A program made the translations under genes and the position numbers. Under the pieces are notes generated by a model. It was not told the DNA's origin. It was given only the letters and a program-made list of their open reading frames with translations, and searched no databases. A stretch of 64,000 nucleotides of DNA from Paraburkholderia sp. C35 (GTDB taxonomy: Bacteria; Pseudomonadota; Gammaproteobacteria; Burkholderiales; Burkholderiaceae): contig NZ_QBUY01000006.1 in the NCBI RefSeq assembly GCF_003121405.1, positions 62,001 to 126,000 on the forward strand, written 5' to 3'. The stretch's first letter is position 1. The number at the start of each line of letters is the position of its first letter. Positions 17,280 to 26,310 of the stretch are shown one piece after another.

Positions 17280-20200
17280 AACTGACTCACTTCTTCATCG
17301 AGCACCCGCGCTTTGCGGCAGTGCTCAATATATTCGCGGTACTGATCGGCCTGGCGACGATGTTCAAGCTGCCAGTCGCCCAGTACCCGAATATCGTTCC
17401 CACCACGATTCAGATTACGACGTCTTATCCGGGTGCATCGGCAGATGTGATTGCCCGCACGGTCGCAACGCCGCTTGAGCAGTCCATCAATGGCGTTGAG
17501 AACATGGACTACATATCGAGCCAGTCGACGAGTAATGGTCAATTGACTATTACCGTGATCTTCAAGGTTGGCACGAACCCGGACACCGCACTGCTGCTCA
17601 CGCGCAGCCGCGTGGAAGACACCTTGTCGCGCTTGCCACAGGACGTCCAGTTACAAGGTGTGCAGGTGAAGAAGACCATTCAGGCGCTTCTTCTCGGCGT
17701 GCACGTCTATTCACCGGACGGTTCGCGCAGCCCGGAGTACATGTCCAACTATATGCTCAAGATTCGCGATCAGATTGCGCGTCTGCCGGGCGTATCGGAC
17801 TTCCAGCTGTTCGGTGAGCGGCAGTACGCGATGCGGATCTGGATCGACTCGGACAAGGCCGCGTCGTACAACATCAGTGCCTCGGAAATCCTCGCAGCGC
17901 TGCGCGCTCAGAACGCACCGATTTCGGCGGGTGTACTGAATCAGCCGCCTATTTCGAATAAAGGCACGGGCGCCTATCAGATCAACATCGATGCACTTGG
18001 CCGTCTCAGCACACCGGAACAGTTCGGCGACGTCATCGTCAAGTCGGATTCGCAAGGTCGCGTCACACGTATTCGTGACATCGGCCGTGTCGAACTCGGC
18101 TCGGTGGATTACGGTTCCAAGGCCTATGCCGACCGCTATGCGTCGACACCGTGGTTCGTGATCGCCACACCTGACGCGAACGTGGTGCAAGTCGAGCATG
18201 CCGTCTGGGACAAGATGGCCGAGTTGAAGAAGAGCTTTCCGCCCGGCATCGATTACATCAAGATCTACGACCCGACTACGTTTGTCAGCCAGTCGATCGA
18301 AGAAGTGATCAAGACGATTGTTATCGCCGTGCTGCTGGTGGTGGGCGTGGTGTATCTGTTCCTGCAGAACTGGCGCGCCACGATCATTCCCGTGGTGGCC
18401 ATCCCCGTTTCGCTGATTGGGACGTTCACGATTCTTTCGCTGTTCGGGGCGTCGATCAACAACCTGTCCTTATTCGGGCTGGTGCTCGCCGTCGGGATCG
18501 TGGTGGATGATGCGATCGTGGTGGTCGAGAACGTCGAGCGGAACATGGCGCTTGGCATGTCGCCACGCGAGGCAGCTCACCAGACCATGAACGAAGTGTC
18601 GACGGCCATCATCGCGATTGCACTGACCTTGTGTGCAGTGTTCGGTCCTACCGCGCTGATGTCCGGCATCTCCGGTCTGTTCTTCAAGCAGTTCGCCATC
18701 ACCATCGCGGCATCGACAGTCATCTCGTGCTTCGTTTCGCTCACGCTTAGCCCGGCGCTGTGCGCAGTGCTGCTTAAGCCGCACGACATGGAAAAGACGC
18801 ACGGCGGCACGACTGTGCTTGGCCGCCTTCACCACGCTGTGTTTGGTCGCTTCAACACGTCGTTCGACTGGCTGTCGACGAAGTACGGCAAGGTCACGGG
18901 CCGCTTCGTGCGCGCCACGACCGTCATGCTGATCGTCTACGCCGGCCTGATTGGCGCGACGGCACTGCAGATGTCGAGAATGCCGACTGGCTTCATTCCG
19001 GATCAGGACATCGGCTATCAGGCTGTGATCGCCTTCCTGCCGCCGGGTTCGAGCCTCGAACGCACGGACAAGGTAATCCGCGAGATCAACGACATCGTCC
19101 TGACCACGCCCGGCATGCAAGGTGTGACGCACACGTCTCCCGTGTCGGGCTTCGACGTGACGACGGGCACGCTTGCTCCGAACGTCGGCACGCTGTTCTA
19201 CGGTCTGCCCTCGCTGTATGGCAAGCATGTTCCCGGTGTCAATGCAGCATCGATGCTGGTGACGCTCCGCAAGCGTGTGTCTGTCATCAAGGACGCAGTC
19301 GTGGTCGTGATCAACCCGCCGCCTGTGCAAGGTCTCGGTTCAGCCGGCGGCTTCAAGCTGATGCTGGAAGACCGTGGCGGACTTGGCCCTCAGGCGCTCG
19401 CGAAAGCGACCAACGACCTCGTTGCAGCAGCCAACAAGGACAAGGTGTTCGGTGGTGTGTTCACGCTGTATAACGCAGGCGCGCCGTCCGTCTATGCGGA
19501 CATCGACCGCCTGAAGGCAGAAAAGGTTGGCCTCACGCCCTCCGACGTGTTCTCGACGATGGATCTCTATCTTGGCTCTCAGTACGTGAACGACTTCAAC
19601 TATCTGGGCCGCACTTACCAGGTGCGCGTGCAGGGCGATGAAGCATTCCGTCAGACGCCGGAAGACATCGGCAGACTGAAGGTCCGCAATGCAACGGGCG
19701 ACATGGTGCCTATCAGCAGCGTGGCGACCTTCAAGAACACGACGCAGCCGTATCGCGTGCCTCGCTACAACATGTATCCGGCAGCGGAAATCATGGGTGC
19801 AGCCGGCCCGGGGTATTCCTCCGGCGATGCAATCGAACGCATGGAAAAGCTCGCGGATCAGGTTCTGCCAAATGGGGTTTCGTACGAATGGACTGACCTC
19901 GCTCACCAGCAGAAAGAGCAGACCATGTCGCCGCTCGTGATCTTCGCGGCCTCCGCACTGTTCGTGTTCCTCGTGCTTGCCGCGCAGTACGAAAGCTGGA
20001 AAACACCGCTCGCGATCGTGCTGATCGTGCCGATGTGTCTGCTCGCTGCGGCAATCGGCCTGAACATGCGCGGCATGCCGATCGACATCCTTGCGCAGAT
20101 CGGATTCGTGGTGCTCGTTGGACTGGCGGCGAAGAACGCGATTCTGATCGTGGAGTTCGCGAAGCAACGCGAGGAAGAAGATGGCGTCAGTGCAGAAGAT

Positions 20201-20467
20201 GCCGCTGTACATGCCGCTCATGTGCGTCTGCGCCCGATCCTGATGACCTCGTTCGCGTTCATTGCCGGCGTGGCGCCGCTTGCCATCGCGAGTGGTGCGG
20301 GTTCGGAAATGCGGCAATCGCTCGGCACAACGGTGTTCTTCGGCATGCTCGGTGTGACGCTGTTCGGTCTCGCCTTCACGCCGGCCTTCTATGCCTTCGT
20401 TCGCAAGCTCGGTGTCCGGCACGCGAACCCTTTGCCCCGGCAGCTCGGTAGCGGAGATGCAAAATGA
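17276..20467 (+). CDS. RND multidrug efflux inner-membrane permease (AcrB/MexB-type, HAE1)
   Basis: 1063 residues, the usual HAE1 length. FFIEHPRFAAVLNIFAVLIG is the first membrane helix, VAQYPNIVPTTIQITTSYPG opens the porter domain, and VDDAIVVVENVERNMALG in helix 4 carries the proton-relay aspartates; helix 10 contains the partner lysine region (GLAAKNAILIVEFAK). Proton-driven export of hydrophobic or amphipathic compounds is expected. The start is GTG, overlapping the adaptor stop in GTGA, with GAAGGAG upstream. The stop overlaps the outer-membrane factor start in ATGA. Confidence 0.95.
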   Translation: MKLTHFFIEHPRFAAVLNIFAVLIGLATMFKLPVAQYPNIVPTTIQITTSYPGASADVIARTVATPLEQSINGVENMDYISSQSTSNGQLTITVIFKVGTNPDTALLLTRSRVEDTLSRLPQDVQLQGVQVKKTIQALLLGVHVYSPDGSRSPEYMSNYMLKIRDQIARLPGVSDFQLFGERQYAMRIWIDSDKAASYNISASEILAALRAQNAPISAGVLNQPPISNKGTGAYQINIDALGRLSTPEQFGDVIVKSDSQGRVTRIRDIGRVELGSVDYGSKAYADRYASTPWFVIATPDANVVQVEHAVWDKMAELKKSFPPGIDYIKIYDPTTFVSQSIEEVIKTIVIAVLLVVGVVYLFLQNWRATIIPVVAIPVSLIGTFTILSLFGASINNLSLFGLVLAVGIVVDDAIVVVENVERNMALGMSPREAAHQTMNEVSTAIIAIALTLCAVFGPTALMSGISGLFFKQFAITIAASTVISCFVSLTLSPALCAVLLKPHDMEKTHGGTTVLGRLHHAVFGRFNTSFDWLSTKYGKVTGRFVRATTVMLIVYAGLIGATALQMSRMPTGFIPDQDIGYQAVIAFLPPGSSLERTDKVIREINDIVLTTPGMQGVTHTSPVSGFDVTTGTLAPNVGTLFYGLPSLYGKHVPGVNAASMLVTLRKRVSVIKDAVVVVINPPPVQGLGSAGGFKLMLEDRGGLGPQALAKATNDLVAAANKDKVFGGVFTLYNAGAPSVYADIDRLKAEKVGLTPSDVFSTMDLYLGSQYVNDFNYLGRTYQVRVQGDEAFRQTPEDIGRLKVRNATGDMVPISSVATFKNTTQPYRVPRYNMYPAAEIMGAAGPGYSSGDAIERMEKLADQVLPNGVSYEWTDLAHQQKEQTMSPLVIFAASALFVFLVLAAQYESWKTPLAIVLIVPMCLLAAAIGLNMRGMPIDILAQIGFVVLVGLAAKNAILIVEFAKQREEEDGVSAEDAAVHAAHVRLRPILMTSFAFIAGVAPLAIASGAGSEMRQSLGTTVFFGMLGVTLFGLAFTPAFYAFVRKLGVRHANPLPRQLGSGDAK

Positions 20468-21939
20468 AGCACCTGATATTCAAGACCTCGAAAGCGGTCA
20501 TCAGTAGTGTGATCGTGGCTGCGGCGCTCGCGGGTTGCGCCGTCGGTCCCGACTATGTCGCGCCGAAGGCCGACTACGTGCCCTTCCACAACACGGAAGC
20601 GGTCGCCAGCAGGCAGACCACGTTGGCCGCACCGAAGCTCGACGCATGGTGGACGGGCTTCAACGATCCCATGCTCGAAAAGGTCGTGCAGCGTGCGCTG
20701 GATCAGAACCTGAGCCTGCAGGCATCGATTGCACGCGTGACACAGGCACGCGCTGCCGCGCAGGCTGCAGGCGCGCAACTGCTGCCTACCGTCGATGCAG
20801 GTGCCTCCTATACAGCGGAGCACCAGAGCACGGAGGGTCCGCTCGGCGCACTGGCGAGTGCGTTCCCCAACTACAGCCGCGATCAGAAGGAGTATGTGGT
20901 CGGCGCGACGGCAAGCTGGGAAATCGACCTGGCAGGCGGCCTCAGACGCGCTCATGCCGCTGCACGCGACGAAGAGCAGGCCGCGGAAGCGGCGCAGCTC
21001 GGCACGCGCATCACGGTCGCCGCTGACGCGGCAGACGCTTATCTGCAAGTCCGAGGCTTGCAGGCACGCGTCGCCGTCACACAGGATCAGATCGACACCG
21101 ACGCGCACCTGCTGGAACTGGTCAAGGCACGCAAGCAGGCAGGCGCGGCGGATGAGCGCGAAGTGGCGCAAGCCGAAGCGCTGCTTCGCCAAGCGCGTGC
21201 TGCGATGCCCGCATTGCGTATCTCGCTCGAAGCCCAGTTGAACCGCCTCGACGTGTTGATGGGCGCACAGCCCGGCACGTACGCTGCGGAACTCAACACC
21301 AACAGCGCAGTGATACCGGACATTCCCGCAATCGGCACGGGCGATCAGCCCGTCGACGTATTGCGCCGACGTCCGGACATCATTGCGGCCGAGCGTCATC
21401 TCGCTGCGTCCAATGAACAGATCGGCGCGGCACTCTCCGACTACTATCCGAAGATCTCGCTGTCAGGCGCGTTGGGCTTCGACAGCTTGTCGGCGAGTAA
21501 GCTGTTCAGTGCGAAGGCGTTTCAGCCAGTCGGCACAGGCGCGCTGCAATGGCGGCTGTTCGATTTCGGCAAGGTGGATGCTGAAGTGAAGAACGCGCGT
21601 GGTGCGCACGCTGAAGCACTCGCGCAGTACAAGGAAGCGGCGCTGAAAGCAACGGAAGACGTTGAAGATGCGTTCATCACGCTGTCGCAAACCGAACTGC
21701 GCGCGCAAGAGCTTCAGCAGGAAGTGGCGGCGCTCACGCGGTCGCGTGATCTGTCGGAGAAGGCATACCGGGCGGGTTCCATCACGCTCACCGATGTGCT
21801 CGATGCAGACCGTCTGCTGCTCGTGTCACGTGACGATCTCGACGCTACCCGAGCCGATGCGGCTCGCGCGGCGGTTAGAACGTTCCGTGCATTAGGGGGA
21901 GGATGGGACGCGCCGCAACAGGTTGCGCAGACCAACTGA
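20464..21939 (+). CDS. RND efflux outer-membrane lipoprotein (OprM/NodT family)
   Basis: 491 residues. A lipoprotein signal peptide ends in the lipobox LAGC (cysteine near 21), followed by AVGPDYVAPKADY as in OprM-type channels. Two repeated halves contain the family landmarks WWTGFNDPMLEKVVQRAL, GLRRAHAAARDEEQAAEAA, RRRPDIIAAERHLAASNEQIG and YRAGSITLTDVLDADR. It forms the trimeric outer-membrane exit duct for the pump. Its ATG overlaps the permease stop by 4 bases, completing a translationally coupled three-gene operon. Confidence 0.94.
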   Translation: MKHLIFKTSKAVISSVIVAAALAGCAVGPDYVAPKADYVPFHNTEAVASRQTTLAAPKLDAWWTGFNDPMLEKVVQRALDQNLSLQASIARVTQARAAAQAAGAQLLPTVDAGASYTAEHQSTEGPLGALASAFPNYSRDQKEYVVGATASWEIDLAGGLRRAHAAARDEEQAAEAAQLGTRITVAADAADAYLQVRGLQARVAVTQDQIDTDAHLLELVKARKQAGAADEREVAQAEALLRQARAAMPALRISLEAQLNRLDVLMGAQPGTYAAELNTNSAVIPDIPAIGTGDQPVDVLRRRPDIIAAERHLAASNEQIGAALSDYYPKISLSGALGFDSLSASKLFSAKAFQPVGTGALQWRLFDFGKVDAEVKNARGAHAEALAQYKEAALKATEDVEDAFITLSQTELRAQELQQEVAALTRSRDLSEKAYRAGSITLTDVLDADRLLLVSRDDLDATRADAARAAVRTFRALGGGWDAPQQVAQTN

Positions 21940-21960
21940 CTGACTGATTGATTGAAGCCT

Positions 21961-22000
21961 GGCCCGAACATGATGGTTGTCAAACCGCGATGTTCGGGCC
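21961..22000. terminator. Terminator-like hairpin with perfect 11-bp stem
   Basis: GGCCCGAACAT and its exact complement are separated by 18 bases. It lies 21 bases after the efflux operon and 23 bases before the stop of the convergent small gene, and probably ends transcription from both sides. Confidence 0.6.
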
Positions 22001-22023
22001 GGCAATCAGAACCCGAATGTGAT

Positions 22024-22383
22024 CTAGCTGAACCGCTGACTACGCAAGGCAGGAGGTAACGGATGCTTCGCCTCGGAGAACGAAGGGGTCATTGGCGTGT
22101 GCGTGCCGCTCGTGACTTTGCCCCAGCTCTTCAGTCCGTCGATGGGATCTGCACTTTCGACGATGTCGTATCCGGCACTGGTCAGGCGATACTCGGCGGG
22201 CGTCGTGCATTCTGTCACCAGTCCCATGTCCTTCAGGAGCGCCAGATGCAATCGAACTTCCGGCCAGCTGTGTTCCCCCGTTTTACCGACGCCCACTTCG
22301 ATGTCCTTGCAACATTGCGTCGGATTTTCATGTTCCTGCATGAAAGAAAGTATGGTCTTGAGAAGTTCGGTGTTCCTGCGCAT
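22024..22383 (-). CDS. Small DUF2513-like / winged-helix-like protein
   Basis: 119 residues. A strong GGAGG stands 5 bases before the ATG. The middle (VRLHLALLKDMGLVTECTTP, then YRLTSAGYDIVESA) resembles the H-x-x-L-L-x-x-x-G-L-(I/V) ... R-L-T-x-x-G-x-(D/E) pattern of DUF2513 and related winged-helix proteins. The last 30 residues are rich in Pro and Ser and probably unstructured. CC near residue 23 could bind metal or be redox active. No function can be given. It is convergent with the efflux operon. Confidence 0.65.
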   Translation of the reverse strand: MRRNTELLKTILSFMQEHENPTQCCKDIEVGVGKTGEHSWPEVRLHLALLKDMGLVTECTTPAEYRLTSAGYDIVESADPIDGLKSWGKVTSGTHTPMTPSFSEAKHPLPPALRSQRFS

Positions 22384-22754
22384 GTCGACCTCCGTGGTTG
22401 TCCCTATCTGTCTTCAAGATAGCAGTTTTGCAACGACGATGCATGACATTGACGGAAAAGTCACGGAAGCCCAGGGTATTCACTAGAGCATGAATATACG
22501 CCACATGATTGATGCAGCCGAAGCGATACCTTAGTCCAATTGAAAAGCACTGTGCGATGTGTCGTAATCGATGGTACCTGTCGCGAGACCGGCTAACACA
22601 AGCCTGCCAGTCCGCGAGCATCAGACCATCCATCGCGCTCGCCGTTTCTGATCTTTCTATGCCGGGACACGTCACCGCTTGCAACAGACGGCCATGTCTG
22701 CCGTCGCAACCGTGACCTGAATGTCCATCCATCTCTCGTAACGAGGAGCAATCT
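22384..22754. other. Intergenic region upstream of the PEP mutase-like gene
   Basis: About 370 bases without a supportable gene. It contains the second copy of the 17-bp box with its -35/-10 pair (22526-22568), leaving a 5' leader of roughly 180 bases in which I see no recognised riboswitch. Confidence 0.4.
22526..22568 (+). promoter_or_regulatory. Promoter with 17-bp box (second member) for the PEP mutase-like gene
   Basis: ATACCTTAGTCCAATTG (22526-22542) overlaps TTGAAA as -35 (22540-22545); a 17-base spacer leads to CGTAAT as -10 (22563-22568). The box is identical to that at 14203, with the same -10 hexamer at the same spacing. The bases just before the -10 are also similar (TGTGTCGTAAT against TGTGGCGTAAT). 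Confidence 0.6.
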
Positions 22755-23567
22755 ATGTCTACCGTCAGTCAGTTTCGTCAGCTACACGTGAATTCGACGC
22801 CCCTACGCTTGCCCAACGTCTGGGATGCCGGCAGCGCGCGGCTGGTCGAGTCACTCGGTGCGCAGGCCATTGCGACGACGAGTGCAGGTTTCGCATGGGC
22901 ACTGGGCTATCCCGACGGACGCGTGCTGCCTTTCGACGAAGTCGTTGGCTCTGTACGCAGGATTGCGCGGGTTCTCAAGGCGCCCGTATCGATCGACATC
23001 GAGCACGGCTATTCCGATGATCCCGAGGCCGTTGCCAGCAACGTGATGCGACTGGTCGAACTCGGCATTGCCGGCATCAACATCGAAGACGGACACGACA
23101 CGCCTGCGCTGCTCGCCGCGAAAATCGAGGCCATTCGCAGCGCAGTGGCCGCCGCAGGCGCGGACCTGTTCATCAACGCACGGTGTGACGTATTTCTGGC
23201 TGGCCTCGTCGACAAGCCGAAGCTGACCAGCGAATCGATTGCACGAGGCAAGGCCTATGCAGCAGCGGGCGCCGACGGTCTCTTCCTTCCCGCGCTTGCC
23301 AACCCATCCGATATTGAAGAAGTCGTCGGCGCCATTCAATTGCCGTTGAACGTGATGGCCGTGCCGGGTCTCGCAGATGCTGAAGCGCTCGGCAAGCTCG
23401 GCGTCAAGCGCCTGAGTGCAGGTGGCGGCCTATCGCAGGTCGTGCTCGGCAAGGCCAAGATGCTTGCACAAGATTTTCTGCAGACGGGCCGCTCTGACAC
23501 GCTCAACGAAAACCCGCTGCCCTATGGAGAGATCCAGAAGCTCTTCACCGATCTGCCGGCGAAATAG
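22755..23567 (+). CDS. Isocitrate lyase/PEP mutase superfamily protein
   Basis: 270 residues of the phosphoenolpyruvate mutase/isocitrate lyase barrel: PNVWDAGSARLVESLGAQAI at the N terminus, PVSIDIEHGYSDDP, then GINIEDG with metal-binding acidic residues, and FINARCDVF. The isocitrate lyase KKCGH motif is absent. Family activities include oxaloacetate hydrolysis, 2-methylisocitrate lysis and carboxyvinyl-carboxyphosphonate-type C-C or P-C bond chemistry; the subgroup resembles the widespread uncharacterised PEPM-like enzymes. AACGAGGAGC upstream supports the start. Control by the 17-bp box is predicted. Confidence 0.85.
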   Translation: MSTVSQFRQLHVNSTPLRLPNVWDAGSARLVESLGAQAIATTSAGFAWALGYPDGRVLPFDEVVGSVRRIARVLKAPVSIDIEHGYSDDPEAVASNVMRLVELGIAGINIEDGHDTPALLAAKIEAIRSAVAAAGADLFINARCDVFLAGLVDKPKLTSESIARGKAYAAAGADGLFLPALANPSDIEEVVGAIQLPLNVMAVPGLADAEALGKLGVKRLSAGGGLSQVVLGKAKMLAQDFLQTGRSDTLNENPLPYGEIQKLFTDLPAK

Positions 23568-23661
23568 AACACCCGCCAGCATCCTTGCTCGCGCGCGCAG
23601 CGTGACGGTGTCGCGATGATGCGTGCGGGCGGCCCACACCATTCAACAGAAAGGTAAAGCG

Positions 23662-24543
23662 ATGTCTCACTCCATTTCCGCTTCTGCCGCCGGCACGTTC
23701 GCGATTGGCGGCGACCTGCAGGTCAATCGGCTCGGCTTCGGTGCAATGCGAATTACCGGCCCCGGCATCTGGGGACCGCCCGCGAATCATGACGCCGCCA
23801 TCGCAACGCTCAAGCGTCTGCCCGAGCTGGACGTCAACTTCATCGACACGGCTGACGCGTACGGTCCCTACGACAGCGAATGTCTGATCAAGGAAGCGCT
23901 GTACCCCTACACAGGTCTCGTGGTCACGACGAAAGGCGGTTTGACGCGGCATGGCCCGGAAATATGGGCACCCCTCGGCCGCCCCGAATACCTGCGGCAA
24001 TGTGTGCTCACGAGTCTCCGGCGTCTTGGCGTCGAACGCTTCGATCTCTGGCAGTTGCATCGCGTCGATCCGAAAGTGCCACGCGATGAACAGTTCGATG
24101 CCATCGCGGCCATGCAACGCGAAGGGCTGATCAGACATGTCGGTCTCAGCGAAGTGCCCGTCGACGACATCGAAGCCGCGCAGAAATACTTCAAGGTCGC
24201 AACCGTTCAGAACCAGTACAACCTCGTCGACAGAAAGAGCGAAGATGTACTCGACTTCTGCGAGAAGCACGGCATCGGATTCATTCCATGGTTTCCGCTT
24301 GCTGCCGGTGAACTGGCCAAGCCCGGCTCGATCGTCAATACGATCGCGAAGGAACACGGCGTGACCACCGGCGCGATTGCGCTCGCATGGTTGCTGAAGC
24401 GCTCCAGGGTCATGCTTCCGATCCCCGGCACAGGTAGCGTCGATCATCTGATCGAAAACGTGGCCGGCGCGAGCGTGAAGCTGAGCGACGCGCAGTTTCA
24501 GGAACTCGACCGTCAGGGTCGCGAAGCGGCCAGGGCGAATTGA
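23662..24543 (+). CDS. Aldo/keto reductase
   Basis: 293 residues of the AKR barrel. [12 protein letters not shown] starts the first strand, [11 protein letters not shown] holds the catalytic aspartate and tyrosine, VVTTKGGL the lysine, and LWQLHRVDP the histidine, so the tetrad is complete. [18 protein letters not shown] near the C terminus binds NADP(H). It resembles the AKR YajO/YccK-like general aldehyde reductases. The start at 23662 has AAAGG upstream and is preferred over 23623. It follows the PEPM-like gene by 94 bases and precedes a MarR gene by 45 bases. Confidence 0.9.
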   Translation: MSHSISASAAGTFAIGGDLQVNRLGFGAMRITGPGIWGPPANHDAAIATLKRLPELDVNFIDTADAYGPYDSECLIKEALYPYTGLVVTTKGGLTRHGPEIWAPLGRPEYLRQCVLTSLRRLGVERFDLWQLHRVDPKVPRDEQFDAIAAMQREGLIRHVGLSEVPVDDIEAAQKYFKVATVQNQYNLVDRKSEDVLDFCEKHGIGFIPWFPLAAGELAKPGSIVNTIAKEHGVTTGAIALAWLLKRSRVMLPIPGTGSVDHLIENVAGASVKLSDAQFQELDRQGREAARAN

Positions 24544-24588
24544 CGATGCTGCGCTCTCGCAAGTTGCAACTGGATACCGTGGTAGCCC

Positions 24589-25059
24589 ATGCTGAATCGT
24601 GATCGAAACGGCAAGGCCTTGATGCGAGCCGCGCGCTACGCGGCTCGCGTGTACAACCAGCACCTGATGAGCGTCTCGCTCAGCGCCAGCCAGCACGCGA
24701 TTCTGGAAGCGATCGGCATGTTTGGCCCCGTCACCCTTCAGGAACTCGCCCATGAGCTGGTCATCGAGCGCTCTGCGTTACAGCGCACGCTGCAACCGCT
24801 GAAGAAAGCCAACCTCGTTCAAGCGACGCGAGACCCGGCTCATGCGAAGCGCTCGGTCTATCAGATTACGGCTGAAGGCAAAGCGCGGCTTGAATCGTCG
24901 ATTGCCCTCATTCAGGCGGCTGAAGTCGAAATAGCGAAGTTTTTTGTTCTGCCGGCCACGGCGGCATTGGCAGCGACTCGCGACAGTGTCCAGACGGGCA
25001 CCGACGGGCCGCGTCAAACCGCAGACCCGATCAGCCAGCGTACCCACTCGTTGCCCTGA
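24589..25059 (+). CDS. MarR-family transcriptional regulator
   Basis: 156 residues. The winged helix lies at about residues 30-100: LSASQHAILEAIGMFGPVT, then LQELAHELVIERSALQRTLQ and VQATRDPAHAKRSVYQITAEG as the wing. The C-terminal 30 residues are polar and do not look like the usual dimerising helix, so the end of the reading frame may have drifted. It is likely to repress the adjacent aldo/keto reductase, but no operator was located. The start is not well supported by a ribosome-binding site. Confidence 0.78.
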   Translation: MLNRDRNGKALMRAARYAARVYNQHLMSVSLSASQHAILEAIGMFGPVTLQELAHELVIERSALQRTLQPLKKANLVQATRDPAHAKRSVYQITAEGKARLESSIALIQAAEVEIAKFFVLPATAALAATRDSVQTGTDGPRQTADPISQRTHSLP

Positions 25060-25172
25060 TCCCGCGCGGCGCGCAATAGCAGACCAGACCGCTTGCGCGC
25101 ACCCGCTTCGCCCATATATCTCCTGCAGTTATCCCGTGTTGGCTGGCCGAGCAGTTGTCTCCGCGACGATCC

Positions 25173-25204
25173 TTGACGTTTGTACGTTTGCGCAATATAC
25201 AAAC
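25173..25204 (+). promoter_or_regulatory. TetR promoter with overlapping inverted-repeat operator
   Basis: TTGACG (25173-25178), a 17-base spacer and TATACA (25196-25201) form a good promoter for the TetR gene at 25267. GTTTGTA (25178-25184) and TACAAAC (25198-25204) are perfect 7-bp inverted arms covering the -35/-10 region, as expected for autorepression. Confidence 0.6.
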
Positions 25205-25266
25205 CAAACGCCATCACGTGGATTATGATGCTTCTCTAGACCAATCTTTGCCCAGGAGAACGGATT

Positions 25267-25854
25267 ATGGGATATTCCCAAGCAGAAAAGGCCGAGACCC
25301 ATCACCGGATCGTCGATGTCGCGTCACGGCGCTTTCGCGAACTCGGCCTCGACGGTATCAGCGTGGCTGACATCATGAAGGAAGCGGGCTTGACCGTCGG
25401 CGGCTTCTACAAGCACTTCGACTCGCGCGACGAACTCGTGGCCGAGGCGCTGGCAGCGGCATGCGAGCAGATGGAAGAGTCGGGCCTGACGAGTCAGCCG
25501 ACCTTGAAGAAAAGCATTCAGACGTATCTTTCTGAAGCGCATCGCGACGACATCACCAGCGGCTGCCCGATTTCGGCATTGGTGAACGATACGGCGCGCA
25601 GTACCGACGACGCACGCGAGGTCTATACCGAACGTGTCGAAGCGAGCCTTGCGCTGCTTGAAAGCCAGATGCCCGAAGGCACGGAAGGCAATCGCAGAGC
25701 CAAGGCCATGCTGATCTACAGCGCCTATGTCGGTGCACTCGGCCTTTCGCGAGCGGTGGCGGATCCCAAACTGTCGCGCCAGATCCTCAACTCGGTTTCG
25801 TCGGAACTGATCTCGCTCTTCCCGACGAAAAAAGCGCAGGCGGCGGCTGCCTAG
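25267..25854 (+). CDS. TetR-family transcriptional regulator
   Basis: 195 residues. Helix-turn-helix: ISVADIMKEAGLTVGGFYKHF at residues 33-53 (21 residues in that span, one helix pair). The ligand domain has SGCPISALVNDTARS. It belongs to the same subgroup as the TetR proteins at 6040 and 15039 but is more distant. CCCAGGAGAAC precedes the ATG. It has its own promoter with an inverted repeat at 25173-25204. A regulated target is not evident: the next gene downstream (MFS at 26311) carries an HxlR operator instead. Confidence 0.85.
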   Translation: MGYSQAEKAETHHRIVDVASRRFRELGLDGISVADIMKEAGLTVGGFYKHFDSRDELVAEALAAACEQMEESGLTSQPTLKKSIQTYLSEAHRDDITSGCPISALVNDTARSTDDAREVYTERVEASLALLESQMPEGTEGNRRAKAMLIYSAYVGALGLSRAVADPKLSRQILNSVSSELISLFPTKKAQAAAA

Positions 25855-26310
25855 CCGATCACCGATATGCGGCCAATTGCGTCCCGTATTCTGTGCAGCT
25901 ACACAGTAGATTGCATGGGAGCGGGACAGATAGCTTTGCCATTCACCATCTCTATCGCCGCGCACTGAAATCGCCGAGATAGTCCGGTTCTTGCGCGCAC
26001 GGCATCCGGCCTTCAACCACGTCTACGCCGTTTGCTGATCTCACCGGCGTCGGATCAGCCATCTCCACAAAGGTCGCCGCCGTATTCATCGGTTCAAACC
26101 CGTCACGGCGCCCGCGCGCACCACTTCCTGAGCAGTTCTCTCCGGCACGTCCTTGCTGATCCCTAGCACATTTTCATCAAGCGCTTCATTACGCCACTTC
26201 CTCGAATTCCGACGAACTGCTTCTCGATTTGAATAGTAGCGTGAGAAAACTGATCTACGTATAGTTTCGTCACGCAACTTTACTGAGATCCATTTTTCCA
26301 AGGGAATATC
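25855..26310. other. Intergenic region upstream of the MFS gene
   Basis: About 456 bases with no gene I would support. On the minus strand a 45-codon frame (26089-25952) begins with ATG and reads plausibly, but it has no recognisable family and no strong ribosome-binding site. The MFS promoter and HxlR operator lie in the last 50 bases. Confidence 0.35.
26263..26283. promoter_or_regulatory. Candidate HxlR operator upstream of the MFS gene
   Basis: AGTTTCGTCACGCAACTTTA contains the near-palindrome GTTTCGT-C-ACGCAAC. It lies 28 bases before the MFS start and matches the site in front of the HxlR gene at 28405-28424 almost exactly, including flanking bases. Confidence 0.6.

Noticed and set aside
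18470..20422. Two long minus-strand frames opposite the RND permease
   Set aside because: Shadow composition (His/Arg/Asp-rich), no motifs, no ribosome-binding sites.
25952..26089. Minus-strand 45-codon frame between TetR and MFS genes
   Set aside because: Reads plausibly but no family, no strong ribosome-binding site and overlaps the end of another unconvincing frame; kept only as a note in the gap entry.
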